5,957 bases of DNA, taken from Sutterella sp. UBA1442 (GTDB lineage: Bacteria > Pseudomonadota > Gammaproteobacteria > Burkholderiales > Burkholderiaceae_F). Below, piece after piece: positions 1-5,957 of the stretch (within the stretch, counting starts at the first letter, position 1; each line of letters opens with the position of its first letter). The position numbers and the translations under genes were made by a program. The notes below the pieces were generated by a model that searched no databases, was not told the DNA's origin, and saw only the letters and a list, made by a program, of their open reading frames with translations. The stretch lies in assembly GCA_002329575.1 (NCBI GenBank), contig DCTK01000110.1, positions 2,036 to 7,992 of the forward strand, given 5' to 3'.

Positions 1-128
1 AAATCAAAAACTGAAATAAATTATACGACCGTGAGAATTTTGCTTGTTATTTGTATCGGAAAAAAAGCGTTTTCACGGCTACAATGCGCATGGTAGATCA
101 AGCACACGTTCATATGCGGACTTCTCTC

Positions 129-800
129 ATGATTAAAGAATTAACGATTACGTTAGCGGCTCTGTTTTGTGTTCATTCGGCCGTGGCTCAAACGCAACCT
201 ACACCTGAAGAACTGGGATGGGAAGCCGGCGTTGTGGCCCCAAGCCCCTTGTCGCCCAAGTACGACAATCCCACGTTTAAGACTCGCCAGGAAGCCGAAG
301 ACGCTAAGGCGATTGCGCAAGCCGAATTGGAGCGCATCGAAAAGCTTCGTGCCGGTCATATGCACCTGTGTCAATCCAAGCTCTTTGTCAATGATTGCTA
401 TGACAACGCCGAGCGTGTTTTACAGAAAAGAAGTCGCATTGCACGTCAATTAATTCGCACGGCGGATCATCAAATTCGTTCTTTTGCTGTTAAAGAACGT
501 CAAGCAGAAGGCGCCAAGCGTGAAGCAAGAATGCCCGCTAAGCGCGCAGAAGTTAAACAGCCCGTGGCTGAAACTGAACAACAAAAAAGCGCTCGTATCG
601 CTCAAGAACAAGCCAATGAGCAAGCTTACGAAGCCAAGGTTCGTGCTCAAGAAGAGCGTGTAGCCAAAATGCAGCAAGAAGCTCAGGAGCGTAAAGCGCG
701 GCGCTTAGAACGTCAAAAAGCACACGAGGCTGAACTCAAAGAACGCCAGGCAGCCCAAGAACGTCAATCTCAGGAACAAGACAAGGGATTGTTCTTCTAA
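129..800 (+). CDS. Exported charged coiled-coil protein of unknown function
   Basis: I cannot assign a function. From the ATG at 129 the product is 223 residues. Residues 1-20 look like a Sec signal peptide: a short start, the hydrophobic run ITLAALFCVHSAVA, and an AVA|Q cleavage site, so the mature protein should be periplasmic or envelope-associated. Residues 52-80 are helical and charged. Next comes a two-cysteine motif, LCQSKLFVNDC (Cys81, Cys90), then a long stretch of K, R, E, Q and A (about 95-217) with strong coiled-coil character, ending GLFF. The C-x(4)-FxVNDC motif followed by basic helix resembles uncharacterised proteins I recall from Burkholderiales. The start is uncertain: GCGGA at 116-120 weakly supports ATG 129, while ATG 114 (five residues longer), ATG 84 and TTG 51 are in frame. 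The stop overlaps the next start (TAATG), implying co-transcription with the helicase. No convincing promoter was found upstream. Confidence 0.75.
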   Translation: MIKELTITLAALFCVHSAVAQTQPTPEELGWEAGVVAPSPLSPKYDNPTFKTRQEAEDAKAIAQAELERIEKLRAGHMHLCQSKLFVNDCYDNAERVLQKRSRIARQLIRTADHQIRSFAVKERQAEGAKREARMPAKRAEVKQPVAETEQQKSARIAQEQANEQAYEAKVRAQEERVAKMQQEAQERKARRLERQKAHEAELKERQAAQERQSQEQDKGLFF

Positions 801-2803
801 TGACAGATCTTCAAGAGGCGATTTCTCAAGTTTTTGCGCCTGACGGAGCACTCACTAAGACTATCGATGGTTTTCAGAGTCGTGCCAGTCAGGTGGAATT
901 TTCATTGGCGGTGGCCAATGCCCTAGAGAATCGACAAAGCGTTGTAGTAGAAGCGGGGACCGGAACCGGGAAAACATTTGCGTATCTGGTACCGGCGCTA
1001 CTATCGGGTTCCAAAACGATTGTTTCAACGGCCAGTAAAACGCTCCAAGATCAACTTTTCAAAAAAGACATTGGATTAATTTGCAACGCATTAGGGTTGA
1101 TGGCTGACGTTGCAGTGCTTAAAGGTCGCAATAACTATCTTTGCAAGATGCGGCTTGAAAATCTGCAGTCATTAGGGATGTTGCCCGAAAAAGACAGCTA
1201 CGTTCGATTGAAAAAAATCATCGATTATGAACGCATGAGTGAAGTCGGTGATATCAATGAAATTGTCGGCGTACCTGACAATGATCCCTTGTGGCCTTGG
1301 GTAACAAGCACAAAAGATAACTGCACGGGCAGTAAATGCCCTCACTTTGAAGACTGCTACGTAACACAAGCCCGGCGTCGCGCCAAAGAGGCCGATGTGG
1401 TCATTGTCAATCACCATCTTTTTATGGCCGATTTGAGTCTAAAAGATGAAAGTCTCGGGGAGATTTTACCTTCGGCTGATTTAGTGATTGTCGATGAAGC
1501 TCATAAGCTAGCTGATGTCGGCATGGACTATTTTTCCAACATGTTTTCGCTCTGGGAGCTCAAAGACTTCTGCGATGAGGGACGCATTTTAGGCCGTGTT
1601 TGGGTTAAGTCCGTTGATTGGGATAAAGAATTTGCTGCTGTGCGAGAAGCCTCTTTAGGGATCTTAGAGGCTGTGCATGACTCGTTGGGCTTAGATTACG
1701 ATACCGAACACAATATCGCTGATATTGAGGGCTTTGCCGAAGCAATGGATGCGCCGATGAAAGCGCTCACAGCTGCTGTGGGTCGCATTGCCGAGGATTT
1801 CGCGCAAGTTCAAAACGTCAATGACGAATTGGCGCTGTTTGCTCAACGCGCCTTAGAACTTTATGTCAATGTCCAGGCCTGGGATCGCGTCTTTAAAGAA
1901 GCCTCTAAAGTCAAAATCGTCAATGATGTGCCTTCTGTTCTCTGGCTTCGTTTGACCGAGCAAAATGTCACTTTTTCCAATACCCCGCTATCTGTCTCAG
2001 GGCATTTCCGCAAGGCCCGAAGCGACATGAATAATGCTTGGGTTTACACGAGCGCCACAATTTCCACGAAAAAGGGTGACGGGAGAGCCGACTTTTCGTA
2101 TTTTCTGGATCAGTTAGGGCTTGACCCTGAGACAGAAACGCACAGCTGGCAAAGTCCCTTCGATTACAACTATCAGGCCCGATTCTATCTACCCAACGAT
2201 TTGCCGGGTGTTTTTTCGCCGGATTTTTCTGAAGCTTTGGTTGAAGCCACCTGGCCTTTATTGCAAAAAACGCAGGGCAGAGCCTTCTTTCTTTGTACCA
2301 GTTACCGTTCGATGGAGTCCATTGCAGAGTGTTTGCGAGCTCGCATGGGGGCAAACTTTACGCTTTGCGTGCAAGGCGAAAGCGCCAAGACAGAGCTCTT
2401 GGAGCGCTTTAAGTCAGCCGATAATGCCGTGCTCGTTGGTTCCATGAGTTTTTGGGAAGGGGTTGATATTAAGGGCGAGTCGTTGCAACTGGTCATTATT
2501 GACAAGATGCCCTTCGCGCAATTTGATACACCCTTGGCCAGAGCACGATCGGATTGGTTAAAGAGTCGGGGCAAAAATGCTTTTATGCAATATCAGTTGC
2601 CTGAGATGATCACGATGTTGCGCCAAGGTGTTGGACGTTTGATTCGTAGCGAGCGCGATTTCGGTGTCGTGGTGTTCGGTGACAATCGCATTGTGGAGAA
2701 GTCCTATGGGCGCATTGTCATGGATAGTTTGCCGCCCATGATTAGAACCCGAGACTTCGGACGGGTGTATTCGTTTTTGGATAATCCCGATGAAGCGTAC
2801 TAA
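800..2803 (+). CDS. yoaA: YoaA-type ATP-dependent DNA helicase (XPD/DinG family, Fe-S)
   Basis: This is a superfamily 2 iron-sulfur helicase of the XPD/DinG group, expected to unwind DNA 5'-to-3' in the cytoplasm during repair of stalled forks. The 667-residue product is close to E. coli YoaA (about 636) and resembles it along its whole length. Visible motifs are Walker A AGTGTGKT (52-59), motif Ia STASKTLQDQL (76-86), four Fe-S ligand cysteines (115, 175, 180, 186), VNHHLF (203-208), the DEAH box (232-235), TSAT (417-420), SFWEGVD (550-556) and motif VI QGVGRLIR (609-616). No motif is missing, so it should be active. KGRNNYLC and the TSTKDNC segment match YoaA better than DinG. E. coli YoaA works with the polymerase clamp-loader subunit HolC (chi); whether that holds here is inference. 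ATG 800 overlaps the preceding stop by one base, with AAGGGA at 783-788 as a possible ribosome site. Automatic annotation may call it dinG. Confidence 0.93.
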   Translation: MTDLQEAISQVFAPDGALTKTIDGFQSRASQVEFSLAVANALENRQSVVVEAGTGTGKTFAYLVPALLSGSKTIVSTASKTLQDQLFKKDIGLICNALGLMADVAVLKGRNNYLCKMRLENLQSLGMLPEKDSYVRLKKIIDYERMSEVGDINEIVGVPDNDPLWPWVTSTKDNCTGSKCPHFEDCYVTQARRRAKEADVVIVNHHLFMADLSLKDESLGEILPSADLVIVDEAHKLADVGMDYFSNMFSLWELKDFCDEGRILGRVWVKSVDWDKEFAAVREASLGILEAVHDSLGLDYDTEHNIADIEGFAEAMDAPMKALTAAVGRIAEDFAQVQNVNDELALFAQRALELYVNVQAWDRVFKEASKVKIVNDVPSVLWLRLTEQNVTFSNTPLSVSGHFRKARSDMNNAWVYTSATISTKKGDGRADFSYFLDQLGLDPETETHSWQSPFDYNYQARFYLPNDLPGVFSPDFSEALVEATWPLLQKTQGRAFFLCTSYRSMESIAECLRARMGANFTLCVQGESAKTELLERFKSADNAVLVGSMSFWEGVDIKGESLQLVIIDKMPFAQFDTPLARARSDWLKSRGKNAFMQYQLPEMITMLRQGVGRLIRSERDFGVVVFGDNRIVEKSYGRIVMDSLPPMIRTRDFGRVYSFLDNPDEAY

Positions 2804-2810
2804 GTTAAGA

Positions 2811-2840
2811 AAAAGCTCGAGACTGTGATCTCGAGCTTTT
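2811..2840. terminator. Bidirectional intrinsic terminator between yoaA and bamD
   Basis: A perfect 12-bp inverted repeat (2811-2822 and 2829-2840) encloses the 6-base loop CTGTGA. The arms are AAAAGCTCGAGA and its exact complement, so the transcript forms a stem with a GC-containing core and a run of U on its 3' side in either direction. It begins 7 bases after the yoaA stop and lies 20 bases beyond the bamD stop, exactly between two convergent genes. Reading leftward, the U run is longer (five T, then C, then TT) than reading rightward (four T, then AG), so termination of bamD transcripts may be the stronger of the two. Position and symmetry support the call; the relative strength is inferred. 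Confidence 0.85.
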
Positions 2841-2860
2841 AGCCTTGAAAGTCTTAAAGA

Positions 2861-3628
2861 TTAACGTTCGCGATTTTGGTTTAAGTCAATCACGCGGCGT
2901 ACGTCGGCTTGTAATTCAGTAATGCCAAGTTGTTCGTAGCAATCTTCAATAAGTTTTAAAGCGTCGTCAGAATAAGGCGTTTGTTGGAATTCACGAACAA
3001 CACCTTGAGCGCGCTCAATGGCTGCTACGTAGGCATGGCGATCGTAGTAAAAACGAGCCACCTTCAATTCGTTATAGGCTTGAGCCAAAACCAATTCATG
3101 CATACGGCGACGCGCTTCGTGAGCGTAGCGAGAGTTGGGGAATCGTTCGACGATTTCCTTAAACGTGTCAAAAGCGGTACGAGCCGCATCGGCGTCGCGT
3201 TCATACACTTCGTTCGTTAAAATAGCCGACAGGAACGAATCACGTTGGTTGAGCGTTGCCAGTGCTTTCAAATAGAGCACATAGTCGCTATTGGCATGGT
3301 TGGGGTATTGACGCAAGAATCGATCGCACGTTTGTACACATTGAGCCGCTTCACCGTCACGCCAATAGGCATAAGCGCTTTCAATTTGTGCTTGTTGCGC
3401 ATAACGGCCGAACGGATAACGGCTTTCAAGTTTTGTGTAATAATCTTGCGCTCTCGTCCAGTCGGAGTTTTCAACGGTATCGCGAGCTTCGTTGTACAGA
3501 CGATCAGCGTCCCAATCTGCCGTGATATCGGTTTCGATGGTCGAGCAGCCGGCCGTGACGGCGGCGACTAAGCAGGCCAGTAAGCCTGCACGTGCGCGTT
3601 TGCGCAATTGATGTAAAGTTACAGCCAT
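2861..3628 (-). CDS. bamD: Outer membrane protein assembly factor BamD (lipoprotein)
   Basis: BamD is the essential lipoprotein of the BAM complex that, with BamA, folds beta-barrel proteins into the outer membrane; it sits on the periplasmic face. From ATG 3628 the product has 255 residues (E. coli BamD 245). A basic start (RKRAR, 9-13), a hydrophobic stretch and TAGC with lipidated Cys28 form the lipoprotein signal. The rest is helical TPR repeats: LYNEARDTVENSDW (44-57), ESRYPFGRYAQQAQ (68-81), DRFLRQYPNHANSDYVLYLKAL (102-123), ERFPNSRYAHEA (161-172) and ARFYYDRHAYVAAIER (191-206), which match BamD in order. An in-frame TTG at 3652 would add eight residues; I prefer ATG 3628 because it gives a compact lipoprotein signal, although its ribosome site (AAAGAAAA) is weak. 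The gene diverges from rluD, as in E. coli, and converges on yoaA. Older names are yfiO and comL. Confidence 0.96.
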   Translation of the reverse strand: MAVTLHQLRKRARAGLLACLVAAVTAGCSTIETDITADWDADRLYNEARDTVENSDWTRAQDYYTKLESRYPFGRYAQQAQIESAYAYWRDGEAAQCVQTCDRFLRQYPNHANSDYVLYLKALATLNQRDSFLSAILTNEVYERDADAARTAFDTFKEIVERFPNSRYAHEARRRMHELVLAQAYNELKVARFYYDRHAYVAAIERAQGVVREFQQTPYSDDALKLIEDCYEQLGITELQADVRRVIDLNQNRER

Positions 3629-3648
3629 TGATGTTTTCTTTATAAAAA

Positions 3649-3664
3649 CCAATCAGTCGATTGG
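3649..3664. repeat. Short inverted repeat over the bamD start point
   Basis: CCAATC at 3649-3654 and GATTGG at 3659-3664 are exact reverse complements separated by AGTC. The adjoining bases GGCCGATT repeat part of the motif, so AATC/GATT elements occur three times in about 22 bases. The repeat covers the predicted bamD transcription start (near 3661), so most of the left arm but little of the right arm would be in the mRNA. That fits a DNA operator better than an RNA hairpin. No regulator is identified, and a six-base arm can arise by chance. Confidence 0.35.
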
Positions 3665-3667
3665 CCG

Positions 3668-3697
3668 ATTATACCGTTAGGAGAAAGACTCGCTCAA
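3668..3697 (-). promoter_or_regulatory. Predicted sigma70 promoter of bamD
   Basis: On the minus strand a perfect -10 hexamer TATAAT lies at 3668-3673 and a partial -35 hexamer TTGAGC at 3692-3697, 18 bases apart. The start point would fall near 3661, giving a leader of about 33 bases before the bamD ATG at 3628. The -10 match is exact and the spacing acceptable, but the -35 matches TTGACA at only four of six positions. No comparably good promoter was seen for rluD in the opposite direction. Confidence 0.6.
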
Positions 3698-3734
3698 GTC
3701 GCATTTGGGTTATTTTCAACTATCGGTGTGGTTT

Positions 3735-3739
3735 TAGGA
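3735..3739 (+). promoter_or_regulatory. Ribosome binding site that sets the rluD start
   Basis: TAGGA lies 6 bases before ATG 3746, a good Shine-Dalgarno match at normal spacing. The longer GTG start at 3728 lies upstream of this site and has no comparable sequence before it, so this element decides in favour of the 335-residue RluD. Confidence 0.65.
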
Positions 3740-3745
3740 TGTTTT

Positions 3746-4753
3746 ATGTCGTTAAATAATAACGAAGATGCTTTAAGTTTTGTGGTTCCTGAGGATAAGC
3801 TCGGTGAGCGACTCGATAAAGTTCTTGCTGAATTAATGCCGCAAATTTCACGCGCAAGGCTTCAAACGTGGATTGAAGACGGGGCGGTGGTCGTCAATGA
3901 TGAAGTTGCCACAAAAGTGCGTCAAAAAGTATCCGCAGGCGATGAAATTGAAGTCACGGCCCAACCCAGTCCTCAGGAATTGGCTTTTCAGCCCGCTGAC
4001 ATTGATGTTGATGTTGTCTATGAAGATGACACGATCATGGTGGTCAATAAACCTGCCGGTCTTGTTGTGCATCCGGCTGCCGGTCACTGGAACGACACGT
4101 TGTTAAATGGACTTCTCAATCGCAATCCTGAATTGCGAGTCTTACCTCGAGCCGGCATTGTCCACCGACTTGACCGTGACACAACGGGTTTAATGGTGAT
4201 TGCCAAGACTGTTGAAGCCCAAACGGATTTAATCCGACAACTGCAAGCAAGAACCGTTAAACGAGAATATTGGGCCTTGGCTTACGGTAAAGCACCCGAA
4301 GCTGGCTTTATTGATGAGCCGTTGATGCGAGATCCGAGAGCTCCGATGCGTTTTTGTGTAGGCTCAGGTGCTCGTAGTAAAGAAGCTAAAACGCATGTCA
4401 GACTCGTCGATATGACAAGTGTCGATGGTGTGGGCTCAGTTCCTTTAAGTGTTTCTTGGGTGGCGTGTCGCTTGGATACCGGTCGTACGCATCAAATCCG
4501 CGTACATATGCGGTGGGCTGGGCTACCCTTGGTGGGCGATCCTGTCTATAAGGGTAAAATAGCGAAATTACCGGAAGGAAGCCTTTTGGCAAATATTAAA
4601 CGTCAAGCATTACATGCTTCTCGTTTAGGGTTGGTGCATCCTGAAACCAAAGAGCCGATGCAATGGTTTGTACCGCCTCCTGAAGACTTATATCAACTCA
4701 TGCAAGCCTTGGGTTTTGAAGGCTTAGATGAGCCCGTGACCGTTTTTGATTGA
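3746..4753 (+). CDS. rluD: 23S rRNA pseudouridine synthase RluD
   Basis: RluD converts three uridines in helix 69 of 23S rRNA (1911, 1915 and 1917 in E. coli) to pseudouridine, a step needed for normal 50S assembly and peptide release. From ATG 3746 the product has 335 residues (E. coli 326). An S4-type RNA-binding domain spans about 12-75 (GERLDKVLAELMPQISRARLQ, core at 20-40). The RluA-family catalytic domain follows: VYEDDTIMVVNKPAGLVVHP (91-110), GIVHRLDRDTTGLMVIAK (137-154) with catalytic Asp143, RTVKREYWAL (169-178), RLDTGRTHQIRVHM (242-255), PLVGDPVY (261-268) and RQALHASRL (286-294). Catalytic Asp plus the S4 domain and GIVHRLD context favour RluD over RluC or RluA, whose family it shares. 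It is first in an apparent operon with pgeF (11-base gap) and rimO, divergent from bamD. A GTG at 3728 would add six residues but lacks a ribosome site. Confidence 0.95.
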   Translation: MSLNNNEDALSFVVPEDKLGERLDKVLAELMPQISRARLQTWIEDGAVVVNDEVATKVRQKVSAGDEIEVTAQPSPQELAFQPADIDVDVVYEDDTIMVVNKPAGLVVHPAAGHWNDTLLNGLLNRNPELRVLPRAGIVHRLDRDTTGLMVIAKTVEAQTDLIRQLQARTVKREYWALAYGKAPEAGFIDEPLMRDPRAPMRFCVGSGARSKEAKTHVRLVDMTSVDGVGSVPLSVSWVACRLDTGRTHQIRVHMRWAGLPLVGDPVYKGKIAKLPEGSLLANIKRQALHASRLGLVHPETKEPMQWFVPPPEDLYQLMQALGFEGLDEPVTVFD

Positions 4754-4764
4754 TTTAACAAATT

Positions 4765-5556
4765 ATGATTGACGATACTGAAAAGCCTGCATTAGCGATT
4801 TTGCAACCCGATTGGGATGACATTTGTCCCGATAATGTCGATGCATTGATGACGTTGCGTGCCGGAGGCGTCTCCTCGGGCCCCTATGGGGATGTCAACG
4901 GCATCGGTGGCTTTAACGTCGGCGCTTACGTCTCTGATGTCGATTTCTGCGTCAAAATGAATCGCACATTGGCGGCTCAATTGGTGCCATCTGATCCCAA
5001 GTGGTTAAAACAAGTGCACGGCACGCGTGTTGTGGATGCTGAAGGGGCTCAACCTGAGGAAGAGGCCGATGCAAGCGTCTCAATTACCCCGGGCGTAGTA
5101 TGTGTGGTACAAGTGGCAGACTGTCTGCCGGTGCTCATTGCAGAGAAAAAGGGTCGCGCAGTCGCCGCCGTGCATTGCGGTTGGAGAAGTTTGGCCGACG
5201 GCATTTTGCCAGTAACGTTAAAGCGTATGCGTGAGCGGCTCGGTGATGAGACCGCTCAGTTTATTGCTTGGTTGGGGCCGAGAATTGGCGATGAGAGCTT
5301 TGAAACAGGCCAGGAAGTTCTGGATGCTATGCAAAAGACGATTCCCGGAGCCGAAACCGCCTTTAAGTCAAAGGATGATGGGAAGTTTCTTTGCTCGTTA
5401 ACTCAATTGGCCACGATGGCGTTAAACGCACAAGGCGTAACGGATATCGTTACGGCGCGGCATGACACCTATTCCAATCCTGAGCTCTTTTACAGCTATC
5501 GTCGTGATACGACTTGCGGTCGCCACGCAGTCATGATTTGGATTCAAGAAGGTTAA
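4765..5556 (+). CDS. pgeF: Peptidoglycan editing factor PgeF (YfiH, DUF152 family)
   Basis: This is a member of the YfiH/DUF152 family, once called polyphenol oxidase or multicopper laccase. In E. coli it prevents build-up of peptidoglycan precursors carrying L-serine in place of L-alanine. The product has 263 residues (E. coli 243). Conserved blocks are [12 protein letters not shown] (81-92), [12 protein letters not shown] (114-125), [14 protein letters not shown] (135-148), WLGPRIG (169-175), [19 protein letters not shown] (232-250) and CGRHAVMIW (251-259). The metal ligands of the family are present as His85, Cys120 and His137, and the C-terminal YRR and T-x-GR motifs are intact. Some relatives (human LACC1) act on purine nucleosides, so a different substrate is possible. 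The gene starts 11 bases after rluD with no clear ribosome site, which suggests coupling to rluD translation, and ends 4 bases before rimO. The rluD-pgeF pair is conserved in many proteobacteria. Confidence 0.93.
   Translation: MIDDTEKPALAILQPDWDDICPDNVDALMTLRAGGVSSGPYGDVNGIGGFNVGAYVSDVDFCVKMNRTLAAQLVPSDPKWLKQVHGTRVVDAEGAQPEEEADASVSITPGVVCVVQVADCLPVLIAEKKGRAVAAVHCGWRSLADGILPVTLKRMRERLGDETAQFIAWLGPRIGDESFETGQEVLDAMQKTIPGAETAFKSKDDGKFLCSLTQLATMALNAQGVTDIVTARHDTYSNPELFYSYRRDTTCGRHAVMIWIQEG
5548..5552 (+). promoter_or_regulatory. Ribosome binding site of rimO inside the pgeF 3' end
   Basis: GAAGG, preceded by AA, lies within the last codons of pgeF, 8 bases before ATG 5561. The match and spacing are good, and they support both the rimO start and its co-translation with pgeF. 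Confidence 0.6.
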
Positions 5557-5560
5557 TCAA

Positions 5561-5957
5561 ATGACTCAATCGTCTGCACGTATCGGCATTGTCTCGATGG
5601 GTTGTCCCAAAGCGTTGGTCGACAGCGAACGCATTATTACGCAACTGCGCGCTGAAGGCTATGACATTGTCGGCGACTATGAATCGGCCGATCTGGTGAT
5701 CGTTAACACATGCGGCTTTTTAAATGAAGCGGTGGCTGAAAGCGTGCAGGCGATCGAAGAAGCCATGCAGGAAAACGGTCGAGTGATCGTTACGGGATGC
5801 TTGGGCGCTAAAAAGCGTTTAGACGGCTCAATGTATCTCAATGACGTTTGTCCCGATGTTCTAGGCATCACGGGCCCTGGCGAATTCGACAAAGTCTACG
5901 ATCTCGTGCACCGTCATTTACCGCAACCGCACTCGCCATACTTTGACTTGATGCCCT
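5561..5957 (+). CDS. rimO: Ribosomal protein S12 methylthiotransferase RimO (partial, 5' end)
   Basis: RimO is a radical-SAM enzyme that methylthiolates a conserved aspartate of ribosomal protein S12 (Asp88 in E. coli numbering). The gene runs off the window: 132 codons are visible, roughly the N-terminal 30% of a family member of about 440 residues. This part is the UPF0004/MTTase domain, with its three [4Fe-4S] ligand cysteines: Cys15 ([12 protein letters not shown]), Cys51 ([12 protein letters not shown]) and Cys80 ([11 protein letters not shown]). The [15 protein letters not shown] segment (103-117) and the following [12 protein letters not shown] are also typical. The radical-SAM CxxxCxxC motif and the TRAM domain would lie beyond the window. 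KALVDSE and NTCGF with GCLGAKK separate it from MiaB, the tRNA homologue. It starts 4 bases after pgeF with its own ribosome site, so it is probably the third gene of the rluD-pgeF operon. The reading frame is open to the window edge. Confidence 0.95.
   Translation, partial: MTQSSARIGIVSMGCPKALVDSERIITQLRAEGYDIVGDYESADLVIVNTCGFLNEAVAESVQAIEEAMQENGRVIVTGCLGAKKRLDGSMYLNDVCPDVLGITGPGEFDKVYDLVHRHLPQPHSPYFDLMP

Noticed and set aside
31..76. Hairpin pairing GTGAGAA (31-37) with TTTTCAC (70-76)
   Set aside because: Only seven pairs including one G-U, with a 32-base loop; likely chance in an AT-rich stretch.
21..85. Promoter for the first gene: TTATAC at 21-26 or TACAAT at 80-85
   Set aside because: Neither hexamer can be paired with a convincing -35 element at 16-18 bases, and the upstream sequence for the first is outside the window.
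159..170. Lipobox in the first gene (ALFC, Cys14)
   Set aside because: Phe precedes the cysteine, which does not fit a lipobox; the downstream AVA|Q site is a better signal peptidase I site.
480..780. Recurrent GAACGTCAA-like units in the 3' half of the first gene
   Set aside because: These come from low-complexity coding for E-R-Q and K-E-R in a coiled coil, are irregularly spaced, and do not form a tandem DNA repeat.
1968..2354. 128-codon minus-strand open frame inside yoaA
   Set aside because: It lies entirely within a gene with unbroken helicase motifs, has no ribosome site I can see, and its translation has no recognisable domain. It is a shadow frame.
3245..3571. 108-codon plus-strand open frame antisense to bamD
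   Set aside because: The opposite strand encodes a well-matched BamD across this entire stretch; the antisense product has no recognisable motif.
3570..3581. Alternative BamD lipobox LLAC with Cys19
   Set aside because: The sequence L-L-A-C does fit a lipobox, but it would leave only a few hydrophobic residues after the basic segment. Cys28 (TAGC) leaves a normal-length hydrophobic stretch and matches the usual position in BamD.
3675..3745. Promoter for the rluD operon
   Set aside because: TATTTT at 3711-3716 is a weak -10 candidate with no matching -35 at suitable spacing, so I could not support a site even though one must exist nearby.

Overview
The window is an ordinary chromosomal housekeeping segment with no sign of mobile DNA, CRISPR, phage or RNA genes. 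The proteins point to a betaproteobacterium of the Burkholderiales. The RimO N-terminus has the [10 protein letters not shown] and GCLGAKK forms that I recall from that order, BamD and RluD are clearly proteobacterial, and the first gene resembles exported coiled-coil proteins I associate with Burkholderiales. The roughly balanced base composition, judged by eye and lower than in free-living Burkholderia or Ralstonia, would fit a host-associated lineage such as the Sutterellaceae. That genus-level placement is inference only.

Layout. A plus-strand pair occupies about 129-2803: an exported, charged coiled-coil protein of unknown function, whose stop codon overlaps the start of a YoaA-type iron-sulfur DNA helicase. 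A perfect 12-bp inverted repeat at 2811-2840 lies between this pair and the convergent bamD gene and looks like a shared two-way terminator. bamD (minus strand, 2861-3628) encodes the outer-membrane assembly lipoprotein. Its 117-bp divergent upstream region carries a recognisable sigma70-type promoter for bamD and a small inverted repeat over the predicted start point. On the other side, rluD (23S rRNA pseudouridine synthase), pgeF (peptidoglycan editing factor) and the first 132 codons of rimO (ribosomal protein S12 methylthiotransferase) run rightward with gaps of 11 and 4 bases, so they probably form one operon.

Function. The right half reproduces the bamD / rluD-pgeF divergent arrangement known from E. 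coli and many other proteobacteria. It joins envelope assembly (BamD), ribosome maturation (RluD, RimO) and cell-wall quality control (PgeF). The left half couples a DNA-repair helicase to a presumably periplasmic protein with no obvious functional link to it. I found no new biological system here. The items most worth a second look are the uncharacterised exported protein, its tight coupling to yoaA, the repeat at the bamD promoter, and the direct pgeF-rimO junction.
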